A stretch of 64,000 nt of DNA, taken from positions 1,426,001-1,490,000 of the forward strand of contig JAFKAC010000011.1 of assembly GCA_025766275.1 (NCBI GenBank). Direction: 5' to 3'. The position numbers and the translations under genes are program-made. This DNA is from Lactarius indigo (lineage: Eukaryota; Basidiomycota; Agaricomycetes; Russulales; Russulaceae). The notes under the pieces were generated by a model. It was not told where the DNA came from and made no database searches. It was given only the letters and a program-made list of their open reading frames with translations. Shown piece after piece: positions 46,357 to 54,718 of the stretch (position 1 is the stretch's first letter; each line of letters opens with the position of its first letter).

Positions 46357-46500
46357 TGTTACGATTCTCGCATTGGACCCTTACTGCACCGGTTGTGACT
46401 ACGGCTGTAAGGTATATTAGTCACGGACTCGGGGTTTACGGTAGTAGGAGTTAGGCGATAGAGAATGACTCGATCCTAGTACAGGTAGTAGTAGTATTAG
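46357..46500 (+). repeat. Element C 5' LTR, first part (144 bp)
   Basis: Identical to the first 144 bp of the 3' LTR at 61459; it breaks off at ...GTAGTATTAG, where element B begins. Confidence 0.93.
46496..46500. other. Target site duplication ATTAG, left side of element B
   Basis: The same five bases recur at 54373-54377 directly after element B; the intact 3' LTR of C has a single ATTAG at this place followed by GATTGCG. Confidence 0.93.
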
Positions 46501-46759
46501 TGTCACGTTTCGACTTGAACGGACTCTGCTGTGTGAATACCCTTACTGTACCGGTTGCAGCTACGGCAGTAAGGTATATTAGTTGCGGACTTACCTACGG
46601 TGATACGGTAGTGCGATAGGCGATACGGGTACGATAACTGACTAAGACTCGACGCCACTAGTACAGGTACTAGTAGTATTAGGGTTTGCGATGTTTCTGC
46701 GATACGTTGGACGCTACTTACGATGACTCATAGCAGCGCTTGTAAGCCTGCTTGATGTG

Positions 46760-46767
46760 TATTTAAG
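46760..46767 (+). promoter_or_regulatory. TATA box in element B 5' LTR
   Basis: TATTTAAG lies 34 nt upstream of ATCTTGGTCTT, the segment complementary to the primer site and thus the likely 5' end of the transcript. Element C has the same motif and spacing at 54455. Confidence 0.65.
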
Positions 46768-46778
46768 ACTCTGTGCAG

Positions 46779-46803
46779 AGACCAAGATACGCCATCTTGG
46801 TCT
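46779..46803. promoter_or_regulatory. Inverted repeat across the predicted transcript start of element B
   Basis: Ten-base arms AGACCAAGAT and ATCTTGGTCT are separated by ACGCC, and the predicted start lies at the first base of the right arm. The left arm repeats the primer-site sequence in DNA that should not be transcribed from this start. Element C has the same arrangement at 54474-54498. Confidence 0.6.
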
Positions 46804-47025
46804 TCTTGAATCGTCACTTTCTCTTCTCTTCTCTTCTTCGCCTTTCTGCAAAAACCCGACTCCGTTCGTGTGCAGCTCAAGTAGAAGTTCTGTCGGTGTA
46901 CCTTCGCGTATTCATTAAGACAGACGCTTGGACCTTCGAGTCTTCAAGCCGACACTTTGATACATCGCTAAGTTGTTACTGTCAATCGCGCTCAGGTCGA
47001 GCTAACGTCGTGGCGACGTTACATT

Positions 47026-47036
47026 AAGACCAAGAT
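47026..47036 (+). promoter_or_regulatory. Element B self-priming primer-binding site
   Basis: AAGACCAAGAT, two bases after the 5' LTR, is exactly complementary to ATCTTGGTCTT at 46794-46804 in the LTR. Same logic as in element A, with a different sequence. Confidence 0.8.
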
Positions 47037-47042
47037 CCCATC

Positions 47043-49103
47043 GTGGCTGTAACAACCAGAGACCAGTGGACGAGTTTTCGTCCGTATTCGATCCCAAGAA
47101 GAGGAGAACGGAACGTCCCTACGCGCTTTTTACAAGCCGCCAGTTGGAGGGAGCGACAAGAAGAAACCGGATACTTTGTAGAGTTTAACGGACCTTCAAG
47201 GTTCCGTCCAGTTGAGTTCAACTTCGACCACTTGTGTTGGGTAGAGGTTACGTGGAACCCCATAGACTCCCAGTGGGACGCTATTTGACCAGCCGGACCC
47301 AGATACCATTGCGATATCGACGCACGAGAACTTAACAGCAGAACCGATTGGGGACCTATTGACGGACAAGTACGAGAACACTCCACAGGAGAGGTAGTGT
47401 CAGAAGAATCGGGAGGATCAGAAGAAGAAAGCGAGGGACGAGAACCAAACCAGACAGAAACAAGCGGAGGAGCAATACAAGAGCTCCTAATAGAACGAGC
47501 TGAGTCCGCACACATTACCGAACCCGAACCCATTCACATCTGATCCCCAGCCATTATGGCCACAATAACGCAAGCCATGGAAGAGGTCGCGCTGGAAGAA
47601 GCGCGAGTAGTGCGAGAAGAAGCAGAGGCTACCTTTCTGCCCATTAACCCCGAAACAGGAGTACGTATGACCGCGGACGATGCCGCGATCTTCAGAGCAA
47701 TAGGCTCTGACAGAGGAGACCCCCCATCCGAAAGACGACCTATGATGGAACTACCCCCGGGCATAGGAGGACCGGGAGGCGACCCACCACCACCACCACC
47801 TGGGGGAGGCGTTCCATTCGACCTACGAAGAACCGAACCACCAAGAGGACCGCCCCGCACCCCACCTGGGGGCGGAGGAGGAGGTGGCGGTGACGGAGGG
47901 GGCAGAGGAGCAGGGGACAGAGGACACCCCAGTGAAAAATTAACCGGCGAGCCACCCTCTATCTTTGACGGAGACCGACTTAAGGTCGATCAGTTTCTCA
48001 CGCAGTGGCACGTATACTGGGGCATGAACCTAGACGCCCCCATCATGCGCAACGACTATAGGAGATGCCTCCTATTCTTGTCCTACATCAAAGGAGGAGC
48101 AGTCAGCGAATGGGTTCTATCCTTCCTGAACTGGCTCAATCGACAAATACAACGAGGAATCAGTCCCTACACTCGAGGCTTATGGGACGCCGTAGCCGAC
48201 GGATTCAGCCAACGATTCGAAAACACATTGGAAAGAGAGCAAGCGCAAGCCATATTACGAAAAGGCTTTAAAATGGTGGGAGAGGACATTGACAAGTACG
48301 TCAACGACTTCGAGCAGCTAGCGCGGAAGGCTCATTACCATCTCAACGAACCACAAACCATTGACTTGTTCACGTCGGGTTTGCCCAAGGAGCTGTTTAA
48401 AAACGCGTTCCAATTTGACGAGCCCATAACATTTGATGACTGGAAGAGGGCCGTCCTCAAACGACAAAAGAACTACATCCACCTTAAGGCCAGGCTCAAC
48501 GAGTACAAAAGCACGACAACTCAGCCGAAGAAGCAAACCGGCAACGCGGGATGGGCATTACCGCAGAATTTGCCTCAGACCAACCCATGGGCCATGGACA
48601 CGTCCGCCGATCGTGCCAAGGTACGGCTAGCCGGGTCGGAAGATATCGACTTCAACAGACTACCTCATCATGACTGGCCCACGCCACCCTTCCCTCCAAG
48701 AGGGGGCCCCGGAGCTCGAGGACGAGGAAGAGGCGGGTCCAGGAGAGACCTAAGGAACGTCCTTTGCTATAATTGTCACGCACCAGGACACCTCTCACGA
48801 AACTGCCCACACCCTCGACAGCAGAGACAATGGCAGAACCCTCCGTCCAGCAGCAGGATGACGGAGACCGCCTGGCCACCACAATGGCCGGGATCCCCGG
48901 GACCCGTCTCCCAATACGAACCATCACTGCCAGGATACGCCACGCCGGCACCCAGTGCGACGCCCGCACCACAAATCAAAACCGTAAAAACGGCAGGAGA
49001 ACAGGCGAAGGAATGGCTCACGCAGGTAGCCAATAGCACGGATGAGGTTAAAGACCTCATACTTCAAGACTTGTGGGGAAAAGAGGGTTTTCAGAACGCC
49101 TGA
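47043..49103 (+). CDS. gag: Element B Gag with non-AUG N-terminal region, two in-frame TGA codons
   Basis: One frame runs from GTG 47043 to 49103, broken only by TGA at 47286 and 47541. The first ATG of the predicted transcript is at 47556, in frame, and gives a 515-residue Gag. Upstream, the TRDQW, RNVPTRFL and FRPVEFNFDHLCW parts are conserved with element C. After the ATG come a Gly/Pro-rich linker (GGPGGDPPPPPPGGG), the retrotransposon Gag domain (EKLTGEPPSIFDGDR, WHVYWGMNL, YRRCLLFLSYIKGG, FTSGLPKELF), and a zinc knuckle CYNCHAPGHLSRNC. The C-terminus (ILQDLWGKEGF) overlaps the frameshift site. Gag packages element RNA into particles. Comparison with C suggests the TGA at 47541 was CGA; the one at 47286 replaces an arginine codon. 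Confidence 0.87.
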
Positions 49104-52100
49104 ACCCGTCAGTCTGGGTGAGGGCCTTACAATGTAATTCTGTAATTGTGACAACGCGCTACCGATCTCTGCGAATTCCAGTGACTGTCCATACGAATTA
49201 CCGAACGACTGAAACAAACGCATTGGTGGACTCAGGAGCCACCGACAACTTCATCAAACCAGGAATGGCAACACGAGCTGGCGTCCCCGTGCAGCTATTA
49301 GAAACGCCTCGCAAAATATGGAATATAGATAACACGGAAAATAAAGCTGGGTTAATCACTCATTATGTTAACCTCGAAGTAAAAACACGCAGACAGACCA
49401 AGAAAATGACCTTCTTGGTAACCGACCTCGGCAGCGAAGACATGGTACTAGGATATCCATGGCTGAGCGCCTTCGAGCCCACGATCAGTTGGGCAACCGC
49501 AACCATGCATCCGGACATGCAGCCGGTAGTTCTGGCCACTACCGAAGAATTACTCACGACGCCCACTATACGGGCCTTAATTGTCGCAGAAAAAGAGGCG
49601 ATCGTTCAGGAACTAGAAGACGAGTCAACATTCTCCCGTGCCACTACTTCGACAGAGTTAGCCATATCCGCGAAACAACAGCAAACGGCAGCCGTGCTGC
49701 CCCCAGTATACGCCGAATTTGATATGCTATTCAACGAGCAGGCCTCACACCGCTTCCCTCCATCACGGCCGTGGGATCATGCTATCGACTTCAAACCATC
49801 AGCACCAGCGGCAATCGACTGCAAGATATACCCGATGACACAAAAAGAGGAGAGTGAGCTGAAAGAGTTCCTCGATGAAAAGTTGAAACAGGGGTATCTA
49901 CGCCCTTCTATTTCCCCGTACGCCTCGTCCTTCTTTTTTATCAAAAAAAAGGACGGAAAGCTACGCCCGGTACAGGACTACCGTGTCATCAACTCCCACA
50001 CAATACGAAATCAGTATCCGCTGCCGCTAATCCAAGACCTCATCCTAGACCTCAGCAATGCACACATTTATACAAAACTCGACATCCGCTGGGGCTACAA
50101 CAACATTCGTATTCGCGACGGTGATCAGGAAAAGGCGGCGTTCAAAACCAAATTCGGCCTCTTCGAACCTACGGTCATGTTCTTCGGCCTCACCAACTCC
50201 CCCGCGACCTTCCAAGCGATGATGAATCACATTTATCGCGACACGATTGCGAAGCATGAACGCCTCGGGACTACGATACGTGTTTACATGGACGATATTG
50301 GCATCGCCACTCATTTTAACCATGATTTGGCAGCCCACATAGATGCGGTGCGCGATGTTCTGGGCGTCGCACGAGAACATGACCTCTACTTCAAACTCGA
50401 GAAGTGTCTATTCCATCAGCCGCGGATGGATTACCTGGGGGTAATCCTTGAGAGGGGGGTGACCCGAATGGACCCCGTAAAAGTTCAAGGCATTAAAGAC
50501 TGGCCAACACCAACAAAAGTCAAAGACGTTCGCTCGTTCCTCGGTTTTTGTAACTTTTACAGACTCTTCATCCGCGGATTCGCAAACCACGCCAAACCAC
50601 TCACCAAACTGACGCGAAAAGACGAAGAATGGAGGTGGACGGACGAAGAAGATAAAGCGTTCAACACCCTCAAACGTCTAGTGACGGAAGAACCAGTACT
50701 GGCACACCCGGTCCTTCAAGACCCGTTTGAACTGGAGGTTGATGCCTCCGGATACGTGGTGGGAGCCGTACTGTTACAAAGAAAATCTGACGGAAAGCGA
50801 CACCCTATAGGCTATTACTCCGCCACACTCTCGGAGGCTGAACGAAATTACGACATCTACGACCTAGAGTTGCTCGCAATAGTCAAGGCACTGCGGAACT
50901 GGAGACCGCTGCTCGCTGGAGCCCCGCACAAAATCAAAATATATTCGGATCACCTCAACCTGCAGTATTGGAAGTCACCACAGAAGATCAGTAGACGAGT
51001 TGCCAGGGAAGTGCTCGAACTCTCAGAATATGACTTCGAGATTCACCACATCAAGGGAAAGAACAACGGCAGGGCAGATGCGCTTTCGAGACGCCCAGAT
51101 TACGACCAAGGAGCAAGCGACAACAGTGAAGTCGTTGTTCTACCCCCCGAAGTCTTCGTGAGAACCCTCAACACCGCACGAACTTTCACGGCAAATCCAA
51201 ATTTACTGCAACCAAGACACCAACAAGACGAAGAGACGATTAAGATGTGGGTAGACCCCCATCGCCTCAAAAAGATAGACGGAGAATGGTACAAGGACGG
51301 CAGGTTCGTAATAACTGGACCCGCATCCACATATCGGGTGCTAATACACGATCACCACGATCTGCCAATACACGGACACCCTGGCATCGCGAGGACGCAG
51401 CGAATTCTGGAACGACATTACTGGTGGCCCCGACTGCGAAGGGACGTATACGAGTACGTACAAGGCTGCGCAGAGTGCCAAAGAAACAAAGTCAACACAA
51501 GACCCATACGAGCCGTGCTGCACCCCATCACGCCAGAGCTAGAGGCGACCCCCTTTCAAACGGTCGCCATAGACTTTATCACCAAACTCCCGCCGTCGAA
51601 GGGGTACGACAGTATACTGACGATCACAGATCACGATTGCAGCAAAGCTTCGGTCTTCGTCCCATGTCGAGAGGAAATAACCGCGGAAGAGACGGCAGCC
51701 CTGTACGTCGCTCATGTGTTTAAGCGCTTCGGGTTACCTCGCAAATGCATTAGTGATCGAGACCCTCGATTCGCGTCAAAATTCACCAGAGAAGTATGCC
51801 GCATTCTGGGCATTCAGCAGAACATATCAACCGCGTACCACCCACGCACCGACGGGCAGTTCGAACGTACCAACCAATGGCTGGAACAGTACCTGCGCTT
51901 CTGGGTAAATGAGCGACAGGATAACTGGGTCGCCTATCTACCAATCGCCGAATTCGCGCACAACAATTGGCCTCATGAACACACGAGACAATCACCGTTC
52001 CAACTTCTGATGGGATACAACCCCCAAGCGGACTGGACCGATAAGCCATCCCCCCTTCCTCAGGTCATGAGACGACTGACCCAGCTAAAGGAGGCAAGAG

Positions 52101-53818
52101 AAGACGCCCAACAGCTCATGAAGAAGGCGCAAGAAGCGTGGGTCCGCAACAAAGATACACCCAAATTCAAAATTGGAGACCGTGTGTGGCTGGAGGGCAA
52201 GCACCTTCGCACCAATCAGCCCACAGCAAAATTAGCGGCGCGACGCCACGGACCCTTTCGGGTGACACAGGTGATGTCCCCCTATAATTATCGATTGGAA
52301 CTTCCCACGCAGTGGAGTATCCACCCAGTGTTCCACATCGATCTTCTCACACCGTACAAACAAACCCCCCTTCATGGCGAAAATTTCACACGACCACCGC
52401 CCGAACTGATCGATGGGGAGGAAGAATACGAGGTCGAGGCCATTCTGGACTCTCGGCACTTCGGCAGAGGACGACGACTTCAGTACCTCGTCAAATGGAA
52501 GGGGTACCCAGACTCGGAGAATCAGTGGGTCGACAAAAATGACGTCTTCGCACCAGAGGCACTCCGCCTCTATCAGGAAACGCAAGCACACGGAGCAGCA
52601 GTTAAAAGGGCTTCCATCCGCACCGAGGAAAGTCATCCCCTATTCCTTCGCTCTACAACCTCCACTCTCATGCCCACTTCCCCTCTGCGACATGTCACCC
52701 AAGCGATCCTCCTCGACTCCCTTGCAGAAGACGCTCGGGCCCTCCTCGCTGAAGATGACGAGACCGAGGTTCCCAACGCCCAAATCACCCCGTACACACC
52801 TGTTGGCCAGCCAGAGGGCCGCATCACCGCACAAGAATGGGCAAACGTCCTTGCCCGATTCCCAGACCCCACGCAACAGCCCGACGACGAATCTGCCGTC
52901 GTCCACGTCTTCCGTGACGAACGAGGGGAGCGCGAACCCATCGCTGCCATTCCCCCAAGCGACGACCTCGTCGGCGTTCGCGGAGTTTTCCCGCGCAACG
53001 AAGAGCGCTCAAGCTCTCCTGGAGTACGAGTTGGATGGCTGGAGGAGGGTAGCGGCGGAGTGGCAGAAGGAACAGCTCGACTCAGCCGCGGCCCGACTGA
53101 GAGAGATGCGCGAGCGGCGGCAGCGATGGAGGCTGCTGAGGCTGGCCATGACGACGACGATTACTACCCGGCACGCCACGCCTTCCTTCGAACGAAAAGC
53201 GACCCTACTAATCCCCGCATCACACCCTGGCTCGTCCACTCCGACGGGTCCGCCATGTACCGAGGACGTGTGCGTGTACCGGGCGCCGCCGACCACCGTC
53301 CCTTCACCGCCGCTGACGACCCGGCGCACGTTATTGCGCCTGAAGGGTTCCGGGCGAATAGAAGACCCCATCACATTCCATACCCCATCACCGGACCCGA
53401 CGGAGTAGAGAGGGACGCATCTCACGTCCAGATCATCGGAGGGGCGGACCCCCTTATACTGGGAGTCATACCGGGCTCTCCTCATTTGTACGGTAAGCCC
53501 CTCTACGCCGAGCCTCATGTCAACGCCGCGCTGCACCCCACGTATCCCCACGAAGACCTCGTCATCTTCGCCGCGGACAAAATCACCGACCGCGCCCTCA
53601 ACCGTATCAACGACGAGACACTCACCGCAGAGGTCACGCGCTACCGCGCAGCCAGCTTCGAGCTGGAGCGACTTCGGGCGAGGGTGGCGCAGCTACGGGA
53701 CATGATCGCATGCGCACAAAGTGATCGTCAAGACTCCATCTACAGGTTGGAGCGCGCTACCGCCCTCGAGCGCATTGCCGACGAGCAGAGGGACTGGCCA
53801 GCCAGAGACTTTCGGTGA
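49073..53818 (+). CDS. pol: Element B Pol polyprotein (protease, RT, RNase H, integrase, chromodomain)
   Basis: 1,581 codons, fully open. Protease has LVDSGATDNF (D53). RT has PVQDYRVINSHT, LDIRWGYNNI and VYMDDIGIAT (Y405-D408). RNase H has LEVDASGYVVGAVLL (D557) and DIYDLELLAIVKAL. Integrase has a zinc finger HGHPGIARTQ...GCAECQRNK and core residues D834, D895 and E931 with 60 and 35 residues between them. A chromodomain starts at YEVEAILDSR (about 1119-1170). Beyond it lies an unusually long C-terminal extension of about 400 residues: acidic linkers, ITGPDGVERDASHVQIIGG, PHLYGKPLY, then a coiled coil ITDRALNRI...LTAEVTRYR...RARVAQLRD and the end WPARDFR. The extension is conserved in C and partly in A. 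Entry is probably by -1 frameshift from gag. Confidence 0.93.
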   Translation: MGKRGFSERLNPSVWVRALQCNSVIVTTRYRSLRIPVTVHTNYRTTETNALVDSGATDNFIKPGMATRAGVPVQLLETPRKIWNIDNTENKAGLITHYVNLEVKTRRQTKKMTFLVTDLGSEDMVLGYPWLSAFEPTISWATATMHPDMQPVVLATTEELLTTPTIRALIVAEKEAIVQELEDESTFSRATTSTELAISAKQQQTAAVLPPVYAEFDMLFNEQASHRFPPSRPWDHAIDFKPSAPAAIDCKIYPMTQKEESELKEFLDEKLKQGYLRPSISPYASSFFFIKKKDGKLRPVQDYRVINSHTIRNQYPLPLIQDLILDLSNAHIYTKLDIRWGYNNIRIRDGDQEKAAFKTKFGLFEPTVMFFGLTNSPATFQAMMNHIYRDTIAKHERLGTTIRVYMDDIGIATHFNHDLAAHIDAVRDVLGVAREHDLYFKLEKCLFHQPRMDYLGVILERGVTRMDPVKVQGIKDWPTPTKVKDVRSFLGFCNFYRLFIRGFANHAKPLTKLTRKDEEWRWTDEEDKAFNTLKRLVTEEPVLAHPVLQDPFELEVDASGYVVGAVLLQRKSDGKRHPIGYYSATLSEAERNYDIYDLELLAIVKALRNWRPLLAGAPHKIKIYSDHLNLQYWKSPQKISRRVAREVLELSEYDFEIHHIKGKNNGRADALSRRPDYDQGASDNSEVVVLPPEVFVRTLNTARTFTANPNLLQPRHQQDEETIKMWVDPHRLKKIDGEWYKDGRFVITGPASTYRVLIHDHHDLPIHGHPGIARTQRILERHYWWPRLRRDVYEYVQGCAECQRNKVNTRPIRAVLHPITPELEATPFQTVAIDFITKLPPSKGYDSILTITDHDCSKASVFVPCREEITAEETAALYVAHVFKRFGLPRKCISDRDPRFASKFTREVCRILGIQQNISTAYHPRTDGQFERTNQWLEQYLRFWVNERQDNWVAYLPIAEFAHNNWPHEHTRQSPFQLLMGYNPQADWTDKPSPLPQVMRRLTQLKEAREDAQQLMKKAQEAWVRNKDTPKFKIGDRVWLEGKHLRTNQPTAKLAARRHGPFRVTQVMSPYNYRLELPTQWSIHPVFHIDLLTPYKQTPLHGENFTRPPPELIDGEEEYEVEAILDSRHFGRGRRLQYLVKWKGYPDSENQWVDKNDVFAPEALRLYQETQAHGAAVKRASIRTEESHPLFLRSTTSTLMPTSPLRHVTQAILLDSLAEDARALLAEDDETEVPNAQITPYTPVGQPEGRITAQEWANVLARFPDPTQQPDDESAVVHVFRDERGEREPIAAIPPSDDLVGVRGVFPRNEERSSSPGVRVGWLEEGSGGVAEGTARLSRGPTERDARAAAAMEAAEAGHDDDDYYPARHAFLRTKSDPTNPRITPWLVHSDGSAMYRGRVRVPGAADHRPFTAADDPAHVIAPEGFRANRRPHHIPYPITGPDGVERDASHVQIIGGADPLILGVIPGSPHLYGKPLYAEPHVNAALHPTYPHEDLVIFAADKITDRALNRINDETLTAEVTRYRAASFELERLRARVAQLRDMIACAQSDRQDSIYRLERATALERIADEQRDWPARDFR
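49076..49091 (+). promoter_or_regulatory. Two candidate -1 slippery heptamers at the gag/pol overlap of element B
   Basis: In gag phase, G GGA AAA (49076-49082) and G GGT TTT (49085-49091) both fit X XXY YYZ and both lie in the 31-nt overlap. Element C keeps GGGAAAG (56680) and GGGTTTT (56689) at the same codons. Confidence 0.6.
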
Positions 53819-53849
53819 GTCTGGGGCCTCACGCTAAAAAGGAGGGTAA

Positions 53850-54372
53850 TGTCACGTTTCGACTTGAACGGACTCTGCTGTGTGAATACCCTTACTGTAC
53901 CGGTTGCAGCTACGGCAGTAAGGTATATTAGTTGTGGACTTACCTACGGTGATACGGTAGTGCGATAGGCGATACGGGTACGATAACTGACTAAGACTCG
54001 ACGCCACTAGTACAGGTACTAGTAGTATTAGGGTTTGCGATGTTTCTGCGATACGTTGGACGCTACTTACGATGACTCATAGCAGCGCTTGTAAGCCTGC
54101 TCGATGTGTATTTAAGACTCTGTGCAGAGACCAAGATACGCCATCTTGGTCTTCTTGAATCGTCACTTTCTCTTCTCTTCTCTTCTTCGCCTTTCTGCAA
54201 AAACCCGACTCCGTTCGTGTGCAGCTCAAGTAGAAGTTCTGTCGGTGTACCTTCGCGTATTCATTAAGACAGACGCTTGGACCTTCGAGTCTTCAAGCCG
54301 ACACTTTGATACATCGCTAAGTTGTTACTGTCAATCGCGCTCAGGTCGAGCTAACGTCGTGGCGACGTTACA
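53850..54372 (+). repeat. Element B 3' LTR
   Basis: 523 bp; it differs from the 5' LTR by two transitions seen (TTGTGG versus TTGCGG near 53932, and CTCGATG versus CTTGATG near 54102). Confidence 0.94.
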
Positions 54373-54377
54373 ATTAG
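54373..54377. other. Target site duplication ATTAG, right side of element B
   Basis: Matches 46496-46500; element C 5' LTR resumes at 54378. Confidence 0.93.
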
Positions 54378-54698
54378 GATTGCGTTACTTACGCGATACG
54401 TTGGACGCTACGATACGGTGACTCATAGCAGCGCTTGAAAGCCTGCTCTTCTTGTATTTAAGGTAGCTGCGGAAGACCAAGATACGCCATCTTGGTCTTC
54501 TTCAATCGTCACTTCTCAGTCTCATTCATTCTCGAACAACGTGCCTTCCGTCAGAAGGGAAGAGCCTTATCCAAAGCCTAGTGTCTGCGTACATCTAGAA
54601 CCCGCCTTCGAAGCCATACGCCCTCGCGCGTGATTAGCTAAGTCATAGAAGTCGCCTTAACTGAGCTCAAGTCGAGCTAACGTCGTGACGGCGTTACA
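54378..54698 (+). repeat. Element C 5' LTR, second part (321 bp)
   Basis: Continues the LTR broken at 46500; 144 + 321 = 465 bp equals the intact 3' LTR. It contains TATTTAAG at 54455 and the predicted transcript start at 54489. Confidence 0.93.
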
Positions 54699-54700
54699 TT

Positions 54701-54711
54701 AAGACCAAGAT
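54701..54711 (+). promoter_or_regulatory. Element C self-priming primer-binding site
   Basis: AAGACCAAGAT, two bases after the LTR, is complementary to ATCTTGGTCTT at 54489-54499. Identical to the site in B. Confidence 0.8.
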
Positions 54712-54718
54712 ATTCATT

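Larger units (their letters stand above)
46501..47023 (+). repeat. Element B 5' LTR
   Basis: 523 bp, TGTCACG...GTTACA. It contains TATTTAAG at 46760 and the predicted transcript start at 46794. Confidence 0.94.
46501..54372 (+). mobile_element. Element B: chromodomain Ty3/Gypsy element nested in element C
   Basis: 7,872 bp: 5' LTR 46501-47023, primer site 47026-47036, gag 47043-49103, pol 49073-53818 (-1 frame), purine tract AAAAAGGAGGGTAA at 53836-53849, and 3' LTR 53850-54372. LTRs are 523 bp each with two differences seen. The pol and gag proteins are clearly related to those of C but the nucleotide sequence is well diverged, so it is a different family of the same lineage. Parts of the LTR around the TATA box and transcript start are also shared with C. 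Pol has no stop; gag's upstream region has two in-frame TGA codons. Confidence 0.94.

Noticed and set aside
46128..46454. 108-codon open frame crossing into the element C LTR
   Set aside because: It only extends because of the insertion; the pre-insertion continuation at 61929 shows no recognisable domain.
52413..53408. 331-codon plus-strand frame inside element B
   Set aside because: Alternative frame of the Pol extension; Ser/Thr/Arg-rich shadow composition and no independent start context.
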